From Oikopleura dioica (taxonomy: Eukaryota > Chordata > Appendicularia > Copelata > Oikopleuridae): a stretch of 64,000 nt of DNA. The translations under genes were made by a program, and so were the position numbers. This document shows, piece by piece, positions 53,728 through 64,000 of the stretch (positions are counted from its first letter, which is position 1; every line of letters starts with the position of its first letter). The stretch spans positions 2,011,525 to 2,075,524 of the forward strand of contig OU015570.1 of the NCBI GenBank assembly GCA_907165135.1. The letters are read 5' to 3'. The notes beneath the pieces are model-generated. The model worked only from the letters and a program-made list of their open reading frames with translations. It was not told the origin of the DNA and ran no database searches.

Positions 53728-54890
53728 AAGAGAAAGTAGTGTTCTAGTGTGATTGATAGAAGCGACATTGATGTGATCAGCTGACCCATTCATAAATAAG
53801 AACCCTCCTTTGAATGCAGCACGCAAATGCTTGTGGATCTTGACACGTATGATTGCCTTTTGTAGGAATTGTAAAGTGCACTTTCGCGCGCATTTTCTGG
53901 TAGAGAACTCAGTAGATTTTAATCCTCGCCTGACTGGCCAATAATTTCATATTGACGTCGATCGAGAATCAAAGGTGAGTCCAAGGTCAATTTACAAACA
54001 CTACGAACAGCAGGGTTAGAAATGTAGCAGTGTAGTAATGTAGCAATGTAGCAATTGCTACATTTTTGCTACATGTTGATGTAGCAGGTGTAGCATGTAG
54101 CAGCGTTTAAAAACGTGTAGCAAAGGGTAGCTTGCTACATTGCTACATTTGTCTGGTGGCAAAGATTTTTGGTCACTTTAAGAAAATTCTAGAGCAGATT
54201 TGTTATTATCGACTCTAAAACAATGCTCATTAGCTAAGAAACAATCTAGTTTGACTTTAAAAATTTGGGAATAAATTCGATTTCGATTACGATTTGGCGT
54301 TAAATTCGAGGCGATAAAGATTTTTATGTAGCTAGTGTAGCATGTAGCAGCGGTTTTCTTTGAGGGGATGTAGCACGTGTAGCATGTAGCAAGGAATTTT
54401 TTGAGGGATGTAGCAAGTGTAGCATGTAGCAGCAATATATTGCTACATTTCAAACCCTGGACGAACAGTATCCTTCAATTCTTGATCTTTTCCACGTTTT
54501 CGTCGAATTTGTTTTTCAATAAAACTTATTTGAGGCGAAGGCTACAATTAATTAATATGTTTTATCGATCAAAAACTTACTTTAACAATCAAACGTTTTG
54601 AGCAATTAGCTGCATCGCAATCATAATATATAGAGCTAGCAGAAGGACTACTAAAACAGAAGCGATAAGCTCGATTATCATCGTCAACAATCAAAGCAGG
54701 ATGTTTCCTTCGCGTTTTTACAATGGATTTTATTTGCATTAAATCCATATTTTCTCTTTTCTATTTAATGATTATTTCAAACAAACAATCTCGATCAGAT
54801 CTAGAATTCTTACAGAAGAGTATCACGGATTGAAAGAGCTAAGCCGCGTCAAATATTATATTCCTCTCTGATAAATTTTTGTTGAAAAAT
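53728..54890. other. MULE interior, non-coding, with TGTAGCA array
   Basis: ATGTAGCA/TGCTACAT words are dense at 54020-54150 and 54340-54460. TGATCAGCTGACCC at 53774-53787 matches 14 bases upstream of env at 8836-8849. Confidence 0.5.
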
Positions 54891-55118
54891 AGACCCATTT
54901 TACGAATATTATAGCTAGAATGGGTCTCAGACCCATTTTACGAAAATTATAGCTAGAATGGGTCTTAGACCCATTTTACGAAAATTATAGCTAGAATGGG
55001 TCTTAGACCCATTTTACGCATATTATACGAATAATGGGTCCTGGACCCATTTTAGGCATATTATAGAATAATGGGTCTCAGACCCATTCTAATTGCATAC
55101 TTCCAGGAAACTGGCACT

Positions 55119-56321
55119 AAGGATGCTCAACCTAAGATCACCGCAGTCAAAGTTGAACCTGGTCACACCACCGCCACAGCCGACGACGAAGAAGACGACT
55201 CCGATTCAGTCGAATCGCGCGAATCAAGCGAGCCCGAGCCCGAGGGAGCCCCAATCAAGGACCTTGCCAACTTTTGGAAATGATCAGCAGCAGGAACAAC
55301 AACAACCAAATCGACAACAACAACAACAACCCAACAATAGTAAAAATTTATTCTACAATTTCAACGAGCCAACTGCTTACTCTCGACTCGATATTGCAAA
55401 AATGAAGCGGCGCAATGAAGTGCTTTCTCGCCACAAGCCGCTCGTCAAAAATTTCGGCGAAATCCCGTTGTCGCTACTGGACTCTACACTTGTCTTTATG
55501 CTGATATAATTGAGGCGTACAAAAACGATGCAGCTGTCAATTCGGGCTATCCATACATTTTGGTGGTGATTGATGGTTTGTCTCGGCAATCGTTTGTACG
55601 CCCCATGAAAACCAAATCATCGGCCGAATGCGCTCAGCTTTCGGGCGACATATTTTCCACGCTTGATTTACCTGGGCACACCATGTTTATGGCGGATCAG
55701 GGAAACGAATTCAAGGGGAAGTTGCGCTTCTGCTCGACGACTGGAACATGACGCCCGTAAAGTTAACCGGCGTAAAAGCTGCTCTTGCTGAGCGATACAA
55801 GTGCGTTGAATAATTGATAGTTTTTGCATGCATTTTTAATTTCTTAAATTCAAACGGTAAACTTAAGTCGCACGCTGGAAGATCGTTTGGAGCTCTACTT
55901 TGCATCGCACAACGGAATTCGCCGCTGGATACATATTCTTCAAGATGTCAACGTCGCTTACAACAATTCTGTTCATAGTGCAATTAATCGTGCCCCCAGT
56001 AGCGTTAATCGTGCAAATGCGCGCGAACTCTTTGACTATCTAGAACTCAAGCGCAAGTACGAAGAGCGTACTGGCAAAAGCTCCAAATATTTTATTGGCG
56101 ATCTTGTTCGAATCCCCCTAGATACTTTACCTGCTGCTAAATCAACTCGTTTTAGAAAAGGGGCCCGCGCCAAGTGGACCAAAGAATTGTACGAAATTTT
56201 TGATATTCACTTTGGGACTTTTGAGCCAACGTACTCTTTGCGCGGTCCCCAGGGCCAAACTTTGCATCGCCGCTACTATGAACCCGAAATTAATTTTGTT
56301 AAAGACAAGACTGAAATTTAA
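55119..56321 (+). CDS. Polinton integrase, spliced, with two one-base frameshifts
   Basis: An acidic then Gln-rich N-terminal region precedes the core. First Asp in LYADIIEAY (about 55507), then YILVVIDGLSR, second Asp in FMADQGNEF (about 55695), and the Glu in ALAERYNRTLEDR, which is completed by splicing a 67-nt intron (55801-55867, GTGCGT to CTTAAG). The C-terminal part (FIGDLVRIPLDT, then WTKELYEIFDI) is an SH3/chromo-like region typical of Polinton integrases. Frame changes near 55460 (A-run) and 55722 (G-run) each read as one missing base. Catalyses insertion of the element into the host chromosome. Confidence 0.8.
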
Positions 56322-56412
56322 TCATTTTCATTACCTGTAACAATGTCGTAACAATGTTGTAAATGCGAGCTCAAAGTTTATTCAGTCAAGATTGGGGGAA
56401 TAATCGCACTAA

Positions 56413-56559
56413 ATGGCGCGCCGACGAAGGAGCAAGAAGAAGCAATCGCCGATTGCATTCCTTGTGACGACCCGAGGCAAAGTACTGTCTCTCTCGAAAC
56501 GAGGAATTGTGTCTCGACCCAAGAAACGACCCAGCACCAAGCGACGAAGGCGAAGATGA
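56413..56559 (+). CDS. Small Arg/Lys-rich protein, 48 aa
   Basis: MARRRRSKKKQ at the start and a C-terminal KRRRRR; about 40 percent basic residues. Size and composition are like virion DNA-condensing core peptides such as adenovirus pX/mu, which adintovirus-like Polintons also have. Homology cannot be shown at this length. It sits between integrase and capsid genes and overlaps the next ORF by ATGA. Confidence 0.5.
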   Translation: MARRRRSKKKQSPIAFLVTTRGKVLSLSKRGIVSRPKKRPSTKRRRRR

Positions 56560-56657
56560 TTATGCTCGTGGCAATTTTGGTCACCTATATTGTCCTCGTT
56601 GTTTTCCGATTTATTGATTGTGCTCGTATATTGGAATATTTGAAAAAGCTTGTGTAA
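56556..56657 (+). CDS. Small single-span membrane peptide, 33 aa
   Basis: Starts MIMLVAILVTYIVLVVF, a membrane span, then a short basic tail (LEYLKKLV). Its ATG overlaps the TGA of the basic protein (ATGA), an arrangement of compact viral genomes. Function unknown. Confidence 0.4.
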   Translation: MIMLVAILVTYIVLVVFRFIDCARILEYLKKLV

Positions 56658-56683
56658 CCCAGCTGTAATATAATGCGTTTAGA

Positions 56684-58616
56684 ATGGCCAACGAAAATTA
56701 TGGAAATCTCATGTTCTTTCGCGGAAGAAAGCGCGAACTAAAAGAAACTCTGGATCCGTACAAGGGCTACAGAGTGGTGTCTCGACTTGCAAAGGATGAT
56801 TGCCCGGAAATTTTTCGCTTTGAAGTGCCCGACGACGGGTGTAGGGCGGCTACGTTCGAAATTTCGAACGCCGTTCGAGATTTTTCGAACGCCGTTCGAA
56901 AAATTTCTGAAATTGCTTATAAAAATGAGCTCGTATGCGCTCCGCGCCTGATTTGTAAGAAAACTCCTTCATAATGATGTCAACTTCATCTACTTACACG
57001 ATGACATTGATTTAAGCTCATTCTTAGGTCAAGATTTTTCGGAAATTTCGAACGCCGTTCGAAAAATGGGCCCAAAACCGATTTCGAACGGGACCGCCCG
57101 CCACCCCCGACGACAAGCACAGCCTTAAATTATCTCAGTGCATGTTTGGCTGCAATTTTAAAATGCCCTCAAATTATGTACCCGATAATGATATTTTGAG
57201 GGGAAACAACTAAATTTGGTCGAGAATCGGCAACAGTTTGCCACCGAGCTGTGGGAGACGGCCGAGATAAAGCAAAAATTTGTCAAAGAAGACGGTAATG
57301 ATATCTGGATCCCGTATGAGAGACTCTTTCACGAGTACGAAGTTCGGGCTCCGATTATGCACGGCTTGTGCAGACAAGGACGAGTGCTCCCAGCCGGCAC
57401 GCGGGTACAAATCGAACTCACCATGAATGAACAATGTTATGCTATTATGCGACATTCCATGTATCAAAAGTGCCGAGCCAAAATGTCCCAGCTCGATCAA
57501 GTCAGAATGCCCCTTCCTGACGAAATTGAAACTTTTGAAAAAATATCGGGGAGCACACGAATTCGGGCCAATGCGATTGCGCTGAAAAATTAAAGGCTAA
57601 AAAATTAAACGGGTAATTGAAAAGTTCAACCCTGAAGTCTCTCCATACAGCGCCGACGAAGTCAACATCAAGGCAACCGACATCAAAACCAAGGCTGCCA
57701 ATGGAACGGATTTAAAATGGTGGCGACCCCACGACATTATCGAAGACATGGTCAAGACAGAAGAAATTGAAGGACAAGAAAACTTTGCCGACGACGAAAA
57801 GATGATCTACTTTTTCAGGGAAAACAAGCTCAATGCAAAAGAACGACTTAATCCGCGAAACTTTTTGATGGAATCTGTCTTTTGCGATCCAAAACCGATT
57901 CCGAAAGACCAATTTCAACAGGGCGGGATGGTGAATGTGTAATTCCATTTTACTATCCGAAATTCACCCGAAAGACACTTGGAACTGGAATGAGCGAGTA
58001 CGACATTGAGCTGAGCGCAGGACCTGTTCCCAAAATGATCATCTTTACAGGAATGCCCTATTCTCAAGCTAGTACAATGACATTTGAAAAGTGCATTTCA
58101 AAGACAACAATGGAGCACCCATCTTTTAAAATTCAAGAATTTACCATTTACATTGACGGGCAGCCTGCATATCGATCTCCTTGGTCAACTGCAACTCAGC
58201 ACTACATCAACTTTATGAAGCACAATGGACGATGGGAGAATGCAGCTACAGCTAGCGGACTCGATTATTTTGTCTTTAAAGGGCAAAATTGGTTGGTGCC
58301 GCTCATTTTCGACAATGATGGCGAGGGGCAAACGGCACTTGTCACTGCAAAAATCAAATTTGCGGATACGCTTGTGCAACAATGGGATGCAATGATTATG
58401 CGATTGCCAGTGCGAGAGCTGTTTTTGGACGCCAAAGCTCGAGGTACTTTTTGCCCAGTTAATTCTACTTATTATTATTGTTATTATTATTATTCAGAGG
58501 CATCTGTGGTGGGAACCGCTCGAGTCATGAAGACGACGGCTTGTGGCACCAAACGAAGGGCCGAAACTATCCCACCGCCTCCCAAGGTTGCGCCCAAACG
58601 AAGACGAAAGGGCTAA
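56684..58616 (+). pseudogene. Polinton capsid-like protein, interrupted
   Basis: Pieces in order: 56684-56836, then after a MITE 57115-57593, 57606-57940 and 57935-58616, about 600 codons. Each boundary is a one- or two-base change next to a homopolymer, except the MITE. The middle (RVLPAGTRVQIELTMNEQ) and C-terminal half (KIQEFTIYIDGQPAYR, WLVPLIFDNDGEGQ) follow the pattern of the F54H12.2-like proteins found in Polintons, which I infer to be jelly-roll capsid proteins. A TAT/TTA microsatellite (58468-58496) adds a Tyr run, and the tail KRRRKG is basic. AATAAA follows at about 58636. MCP versus another capsid protein is not settled. Confidence 0.6.
56837..57105. mobile_element. MULE-like MITE inside the capsid gene
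   Basis: CCCGACGAC duplicated at 56828-56836 and 57106-57114 (9 bp). Ends GGGTGTAGGGCGG and CCGCCCGCCACC are inverted copies, and TTCGAACGCCGTTCGA palindromes repeat inside. Confidence 0.8.
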
Positions 58617-58685
58617 TTATTTATGTATACATTCAAATAAATGTTGTTTTATTGAAAAAAGTCTTTTTATTCAATTATTGAAAAA

Positions 58686-61600
58686 ATGAAAGTTTCAAGG
58701 TTTTTAATAAATCGTGAAAAGCCTGAATCTGAAGGTGCTCGCAAGCGCCGTAATCGCTTTTGTATTCGAATCGTCAAGGCGAGAGATTTCGTTCGCGTGC
58801 ATCCGACGACTCTTCTGACTCTGATGATGATGAAGGCTGCAAGACCAACTTTTTCCACGCAGTCAAGCTGGGAATAAATTGGCACCGTCTGTCTGGAGGT
58901 TAGCAGCCCAAAACAATTTCGCGCGCCTTGTGGGATAAAATTGTAACTGTCAATGTTGATGATTTGGTTGCCGAGTTTGGCACTCCAAAACGCAGCGATT
59001 TTCCTCGTATTGAAGAGCGACTCGGAATTGATCTCTACATTTTGTATTGGGGCCGCTATGCGCCTCTGGGAATCTCATATAGGCCCTACAGAACTTCTGG
59101 ACCTTGCTGTATTCGAAACGCGCTTGGCGAGCTAGAAAAACTCGACCGCGATCGGCCGCTAGTTGTTTTGCAGAGTAGTAGGCCGTTTTACCATCGCTTG
59201 GGCACTTTCCATTTTATTCCAACTCGCCACGTGGCAGAAGATTTTGACAAAAATTGGATTTCCGTTTGGAGAGCCATTGTCGATTGCAAATGGCCAAAGT
59301 TGAGCCGGCAAGAGCAGGATTTGAAAATCGAGTACGTGAAAAAGAGCTGACTCTGGCGGAAAATGAGCGCTTTTCGATTTCCGATGGAGTTCTTGGTCGG
59401 ATAAGATCTCGATTTGGAGTCAACATTATGCTTTACACGGGCAATGTTGTCAACGCCAATGTGCGAGATCGTCGTTGTTATTATGCCACTCAAAAGCCAC
59501 AAGCAGCTGCATCTTCTCGTTGCCGGACACACAAGCGACACTTTTCTGGACCAATTTGAGAAATTTGCCAACGTGAGTTACAAGCGCCTCAAAGCCGAGC
59601 CCTGGAGAAACCCTGGCCTCGCTGCTCATCCCCACTGGCGAAAAAGTCGACTCGAAAAGTATCCCGACAGTTTGAGAGAAATGGCCGCTGGAGCCGGAGC
59701 CGCCACTGGAGCAGCGACTGGAGCAGCCACTGAAGCAGCGACTGGAGCAGCCACTGGAGCAGCCACTGGAGCAGTCGCTGGAGAAGCCGCTGGAGAAGCC
59801 ACTGGAGCAGCCGTTGGTGCCGACTACGCCGACGACTACCACTGCGCCGACTACGACTGTGTCGACTACGACTGTGTCGACTACGACAGTGCTCCAGACG
59901 AGCGATGCCACGACGACGACGACGACAACGACGACGACGTTGACCTCTTTCCCGAGTACGACAGCGATGCCACCGATATTGAAAACGATGACAACGAGCC
60001 AATTCGAAATTTGGGAGGACTTGTGCCCAATGTATTTGACGAAAATACCCGCGTGCGAGTGCTTCAAGGTACCGAAGTTAAAGATATGCCGCGCTGTCCA
60101 ACACAAAACTGTCCGTATACAAACGATCGCCTCGCTCGAATGAGAGATCACATTAAAAGTGCACTCTAGAGCAAAGGCGAATAATCACGCAAACGGTGCG
60201 AGGCCGCCATGTGACCAACTTTATGAAGGAAATTGTCAAAGACGGCTATTTGCCACACGAGCAATTTGTCCAAACTTTTTATATAACCTACGACATAGAA
60301 TCGGTCATGTCGAGCGACTCGCTTGGCCGAATTGCGTCAATCTATGGCTACGAAAACAACAACGAGAGCGATGGCGAGGACAATGGCGGCGACGAGATGC
60401 AAGTCGACAACAATTGCGTCTCAATCAATGGGTCAATGCAGGCACTGCCGACACATTTGCAACGCCCAAAAAATCGAAAAAGCAAAAAGAGCAAAGCAAG
60501 AGCCGCCGCTTTCCGATCACAAATTTCACAATGTCGTCTCAATTGCTTGCATGACTAGCGATGGAGAAAAGGAGTGGTTTTTGAGAAAAGATCTCAACTA
60601 TGAAAGCGGTATTATTATGGCGGCCAAGTTTGTCAAGTATTTGTCCAAGCTGAGGCAGCGCGCGGCCGAAAAATTACCTCCATGTCTCCAGCAAGGGATC
60701 GACATGTACTCTCACCAGCTGAGCAAAGAAGTCAAGGATCAATTTACGCCCGAAGAGCAAGGAGTCATTCGCAAAAAGCTCAACTACCTCAAAGACTTTT
60801 TCAAACTCAAGTGCTATGCGTGGAATGGAGAAAGCTACGATTTGCGAATACTGATGCCGCTGCTGACTTCGGTGCTGTACGATTTTGTTGGAAGGGAATC
60901 GAATCAGCTCAACATAATCAAACGCGACGGGGGCTACATGATGCTTGAATGCGCTGGGATAAGTTTTCGAGACTTTATGAACCACGTGGTCCCGATTTCT
61001 CTTGAAAAATTTGCTCGATCGTTCAACTTGGATCCAGCCGCTTTCTCAAAAGGCATTTTCCCCTATGACCTGTTTACCGACATGGAAACAATGTATCAGA
61101 CAACTCAATTGCCGCCCTATCCGGCTTTCTCGTCTTCGCTCTACATTCCGTGCAAAGATCATGCGCTGGAAATGAACGCCATTATCAAGGGCAAGTTTGA
61201 ATCGGGCGAGTGGACGCAGCGAGAGGACTTTTTCGAAAAATTGGACGAGTACCTCGGTCTGGAGCGTCTGTACGATTCTCCTGCGCTCAAAGATTTGCCG
61301 CCAGATTGTCCTCCCACAATGATCCAGTACATTTATTCGCATTTTGAATGGAAGGGCGATTGCTACGAGTGCGATGCCAAAAACGAAGCCGTCAAGAAAA
61401 TGTTTCACATTTCATCAAAAGCCTACAATGAAAGTCTTGGCCTTTGGGATGAGATTGCGAAAAGCGTCAAAAACATGCACATGGTTCAATTTCTAGTCAA
61501 CTACAATTTAAACGATGTGCGATTGCTAACCGCGGCGATTGATGCTTATTCGAAAAAGTGTCTCGAAGTATTTGGACTTGGCGCACATGGAGGACTCTCG

Positions 61601-63903
61601 ATTGCCCAGCTGGCCCAAACTGCAGCATTTATGCACTTTGATGAACAATTGCCGCCAATTATTTCGCCACCCAAAGAGGCAGAAGGCTTTTACAATGATT
61701 TTCGCGAAAATCTTACTGGCGGCATCTGTCAGTCTGTACACCGAGCAGTTAATCTCAATGGGCCCAGCGACCTGCCCAAAGAGCTCTGGCAATCTACAAA
61801 TGGAGAAGCCTTTTGCGACTTTACAGTTTACGATTTCAATGCACTCTATGGACACATGGCTCGTCAACCGCTTCCAATTGGCGCGGGATTGCTGTACAAG
61901 CGACAGACGAGCAATTTCAACAATTTTAGAGCGACCCCGCTCTTCCGCAAAAAGAAAATCCTTCGCTCGAGTCGATCCGCTACCTCGAGTACCTCAACAA
62001 AAACTTTATGGGCGATCGCATCAAACATGCCTACAATTTTGTCGAAAAAGATTGGGCGATATTCAATAGATGGCTTTGCTACACTTTCAAAAACTTTTAC
62101 CAACAGCGATGGCGAGCAAATTGTTCAAAAGCTGCTTGTCGAATACAATGGCTGCCATTTTCATCCGTGTCCGCTTCGTCGCTGCAAAAAGGTGCTGAGC
62201 AAATCAGCTCGAACTCGTCGAGTTTGTGTCAATGGCAAATTTGTCAAAAGGGTTCTTTCAACTTCCGAAACAGTCCAACTCGAAATTGAGCGCATCCATT
62301 CGATTGTCGACACAATGAGAGAGCAAGACAAGATGCAATAATGGGGAAAGCCTTCTATTGACGGCGAGCTGCATGTTCAAGGTCTCCAAGGTCCACAAAA
62401 TTTCCACCACGTTTTGCGCATCAAATACGACTGCGAATGGATCAAGGAAAAGTCGGTGATTTTGAGAAAGCGTCCCGAGATGCTCTACACTGTCTACAGT
62501 GCAGACTATCCATTTTTGTTTGACGAAGTCGTTGGCGAAAATGACGTTAGGGAAACCTTTGCTCGTCGCATCGAGGGCAACAAGACGCAATTCTTTGGAT
62601 TTATTATGGTTGATTTGAAGGCGACACAAGAAGTTTATGAACGCCATCCCGACATTCCGCCAATTTTTGCGCGAGTAAAGCTCGAAGCTGGAGACTGCCA
62701 AGGACACATTGATCGCATCATCCCACCCGATGTCAAGAAGCGAATGTTTCCCAAGGAAGACAACATCTTTTGTTACAACAAGGAAAACTACTTGTGCACG
62801 AGCGATATGCTCGCCTATTTGATTGACCAAGGCTACGAGTATGAAATAAAGTACTTTGTCAACTACTACCGAGGTGCGCCATTTGCCAACTTTGTCAACA
62901 AAATGGTCAAGGAGCGAATCGAGTGCGAGAAAAAGGGCGACGACGCTGGTTCAAACATGTACAAGCTCTTTTTGAACTCGTTTGTTGGAAAATTTGCCCA
63001 AGCAAATCATCGCTTTGCAAATACAAAAATTGTCGGTGCTGATCGTCTCCGCGAGTGCTTTGAAAGCTCAATGTTCAAAGCTTATAAGCCGATTCGCGTC
63101 GAGGATGTGGCAATGGACCCGCTTCATGAAGTTGTCATGCGCAAGTCGACCGTTATTGAGAATTTGGCACTTCATATCCAGGTTGCAATTCATCAAAACT
63201 CGAAGCTGCATTTATTGCAGTTCAAGGACATAATCAAGGATTTCATGATTCCTGGAACTGTGAAATTTTGCTACTGCGATACAGACTCGCTGGCTTATGC
63301 TCGAACAAGACCAACTCTGAAAGCGTGCGTCAAGCCGCACTTGGTGAAAATGTGGGAGAAAGCTGTCGAGCCGCAATGGTTTGCCGGGCAATCGGTGGAA
63401 AGTCAAAAGGAGCCAGGGCTGCTGAAAGAAGAGGCATCGATCCAATCGGGCTGGTTTATAACACTTTCCCCAAGTGTTATGCATTGTGCCCAAAAGAGCC
63501 CTGCGAGCTGGAGAAGCAAATTGTCGACCCAAAGAATGAGCATCGAACGCTGGAAATTTTGCAAACCTTTGCCGAAAGACGGAGCCCGTACGGGAGCCCA
63601 AAATTACAAAAAGTCGACCAAGGGATGCAAGACCAAGATTCAGCTTTCGTAAGTAGCCGTGAGCAATCGTTTATTACTGCGAGTTTCAGGTTTTACGAGT
63701 TTCTGTGCGCTGTATTTGGAATCGATTATTACCAGCGAGTGACGCGAGATGTGGCCCAGTTTATGTGGAATCGAAAGCGCGACAGAATGGAAACGGTGAC
63801 AACAACACGCAAGGTCATTAATCCAATACTGACAAAGCGACTGATTTTGGCGGACAAGGTTACTACTCGACCCCTCAGGCGTGCAAATGGATCTCTAATT
63901 TAG
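58686..63903 (+). pseudogene. polB: Protein-primed family B DNA polymerase (Polinton PolB), frameshifted
   Basis: In order: N-terminal region (LWDKIVTVN, then GVNIMLYTGNVV); an Ala/Gly/Thr and Asp/Tyr low-complexity insert (59690-59950); a C2HC zinc finger (CPTQNC, then RDHIK); exonuclease I FYITYDIES (about 60285); exo II AWNGESYDLR; exo III YNLNDVRLL; motif A VYDFNALYGHM (about 61830); the YNGCHFHPC cysteine motif; motif B KLFLNSFVGKF (about 62970); motif C YCDTDSLAY (about 63275); C-terminal KGC segment. A 41-nt intron (63649-63689) joins to the final exon ending TAG 63903. Stops at about 58890 (TAG) and 62339-62341 (TAA) lie in frame; several one-base shifts fall at A-runs. Replicates the element from its ends. 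Confidence 0.82.
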
Positions 63904-64000
63904 CTGTCTTTTTCTTATTTCTAGCTCTTTTCTAAATGTTTCTAAGCTGTCTTTCCGTAAATAAAAACATAAAACTAGTTTCCATCAAAAATCTATTTGC
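63904..64000 (+). terminator. 3' flank of PolB with polyadenylation signal
   Basis: AATAAA at about 63960, 57 bases after the stop, in T-rich sequence. No further gene before the window ends. Confidence 0.55.

Larger units (their letters stand above)
52653..55104 (-). mobile_element. MULE DNA transposon
   Basis: AGGAAACTG is repeated at 52644-52652 and 55105-55113, a 9-bp duplication typical of MULEs. Both ends are about 190-bp inverted repeats made of AATGGGTCTNAGACCCATT units spaced by TATAAT-type sequence. It encodes a transposase on the minus strand. Confidence 0.82.
51342..55118. mobile_element. TTAA foldback, family 2, copy 2, with two nested elements
   Basis: Left arm 51342-51744 matches the copy at 47110. 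The centre is split by a 756-bp element (51745-52500), and the right arm (52501-52652) is split by a MULE (52653-55104). Only a few bases of the arm remain (to 55118) before Polinton sequence begins, so the right end is lost. Confidence 0.75.
55119..64000 (+). mobile_element. Maverick/Polinton, left end lost, right end outside window
   Basis: A retroviral-type integrase, small basic and membrane proteins, a capsid-like protein and a protein-primed family B polymerase, all on one strand. This gene set defines Polintons. No packaging ATPase or maturation protease was found here; they would lie beyond 64000 or be lost. No terminal repeat is visible at the left. Confidence 0.85.

Noticed and set aside
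59450-60151. 233-codon minus-strand Val/Ser-rich ORF
   Set aside because: Mirror of the low-complexity polymerase insert on the opposite strand.

Overview
The window is animal nuclear DNA dominated by mobile elements. Canonical GT-AG introns of about 41 to 110 nt, several of them only 41 to 49 nt, an envelope-bearing Ty3/gypsy element and CCCTAA telomere-like repeats point to a compact-intron metazoan. An appendicularian tunicate (Oikopleura-like, with Tor-type retroelements) fits best, but this is inference from gene style only; no ribosomal or mitochondrial marker is present.

Layout. 1-2.4 kb holds small spliced genes of unknown role (a RING/coiled-coil gene, a neighbour 38 nt downstream of it, and a divergent three-exon gene). 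2.96-11.27 kb is a complete Ty3/gypsy-type retroelement with identical 442-bp LTRs, a 5-bp target duplication, gag, pol reached through a textbook -1 frameshift signal, and an envelope gene that appears to have its own TATA promoter. 11.4-21.2 kb carries two decayed minus-strand LTR elements (A and B). 21.2-34.9 kb is mostly non-autonomous DNA elements (foldbacks, hAT-like and mariner-like MITEs, elements with minisatellite termini) cut into a secreted/membrane-protein gene and a third minus-strand retroelement remnant. 35-39.4 kb is a plus-strand gag-protease remnant containing a short LTR element and a TTAA element. 40.7-43.4 kb has a decayed Tc1/mariner/IS630-type transposase, telomere-like repeats and a 56-bp tandem array. 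44.5-46.9 kb has two more LTR/PBS/gag fragments and the tail of a hAT transposase. 47-55.1 kb is a nested stack of TTAA foldbacks, a GGCAAC-ended element and a MULE. 55.1 kb to the end is most of a Maverick/Polinton: a spliced integrase, small basic and membrane proteins, a capsid-like protein, and a protein-primed type B DNA polymerase.

How the parts work together. The intact retroelement has every component for replication. The Polinton keeps the replication, integration and virion modules typical of its class, though with frameshifts. Many of the frameshifts here read as loss of one base from a homopolymer run, so some genes may be more intact in the real genome than in this text. In-frame stop codons and insertions, by contrast, look like real decay. 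No CRISPR, rRNA or convincing complete tRNA gene was seen.
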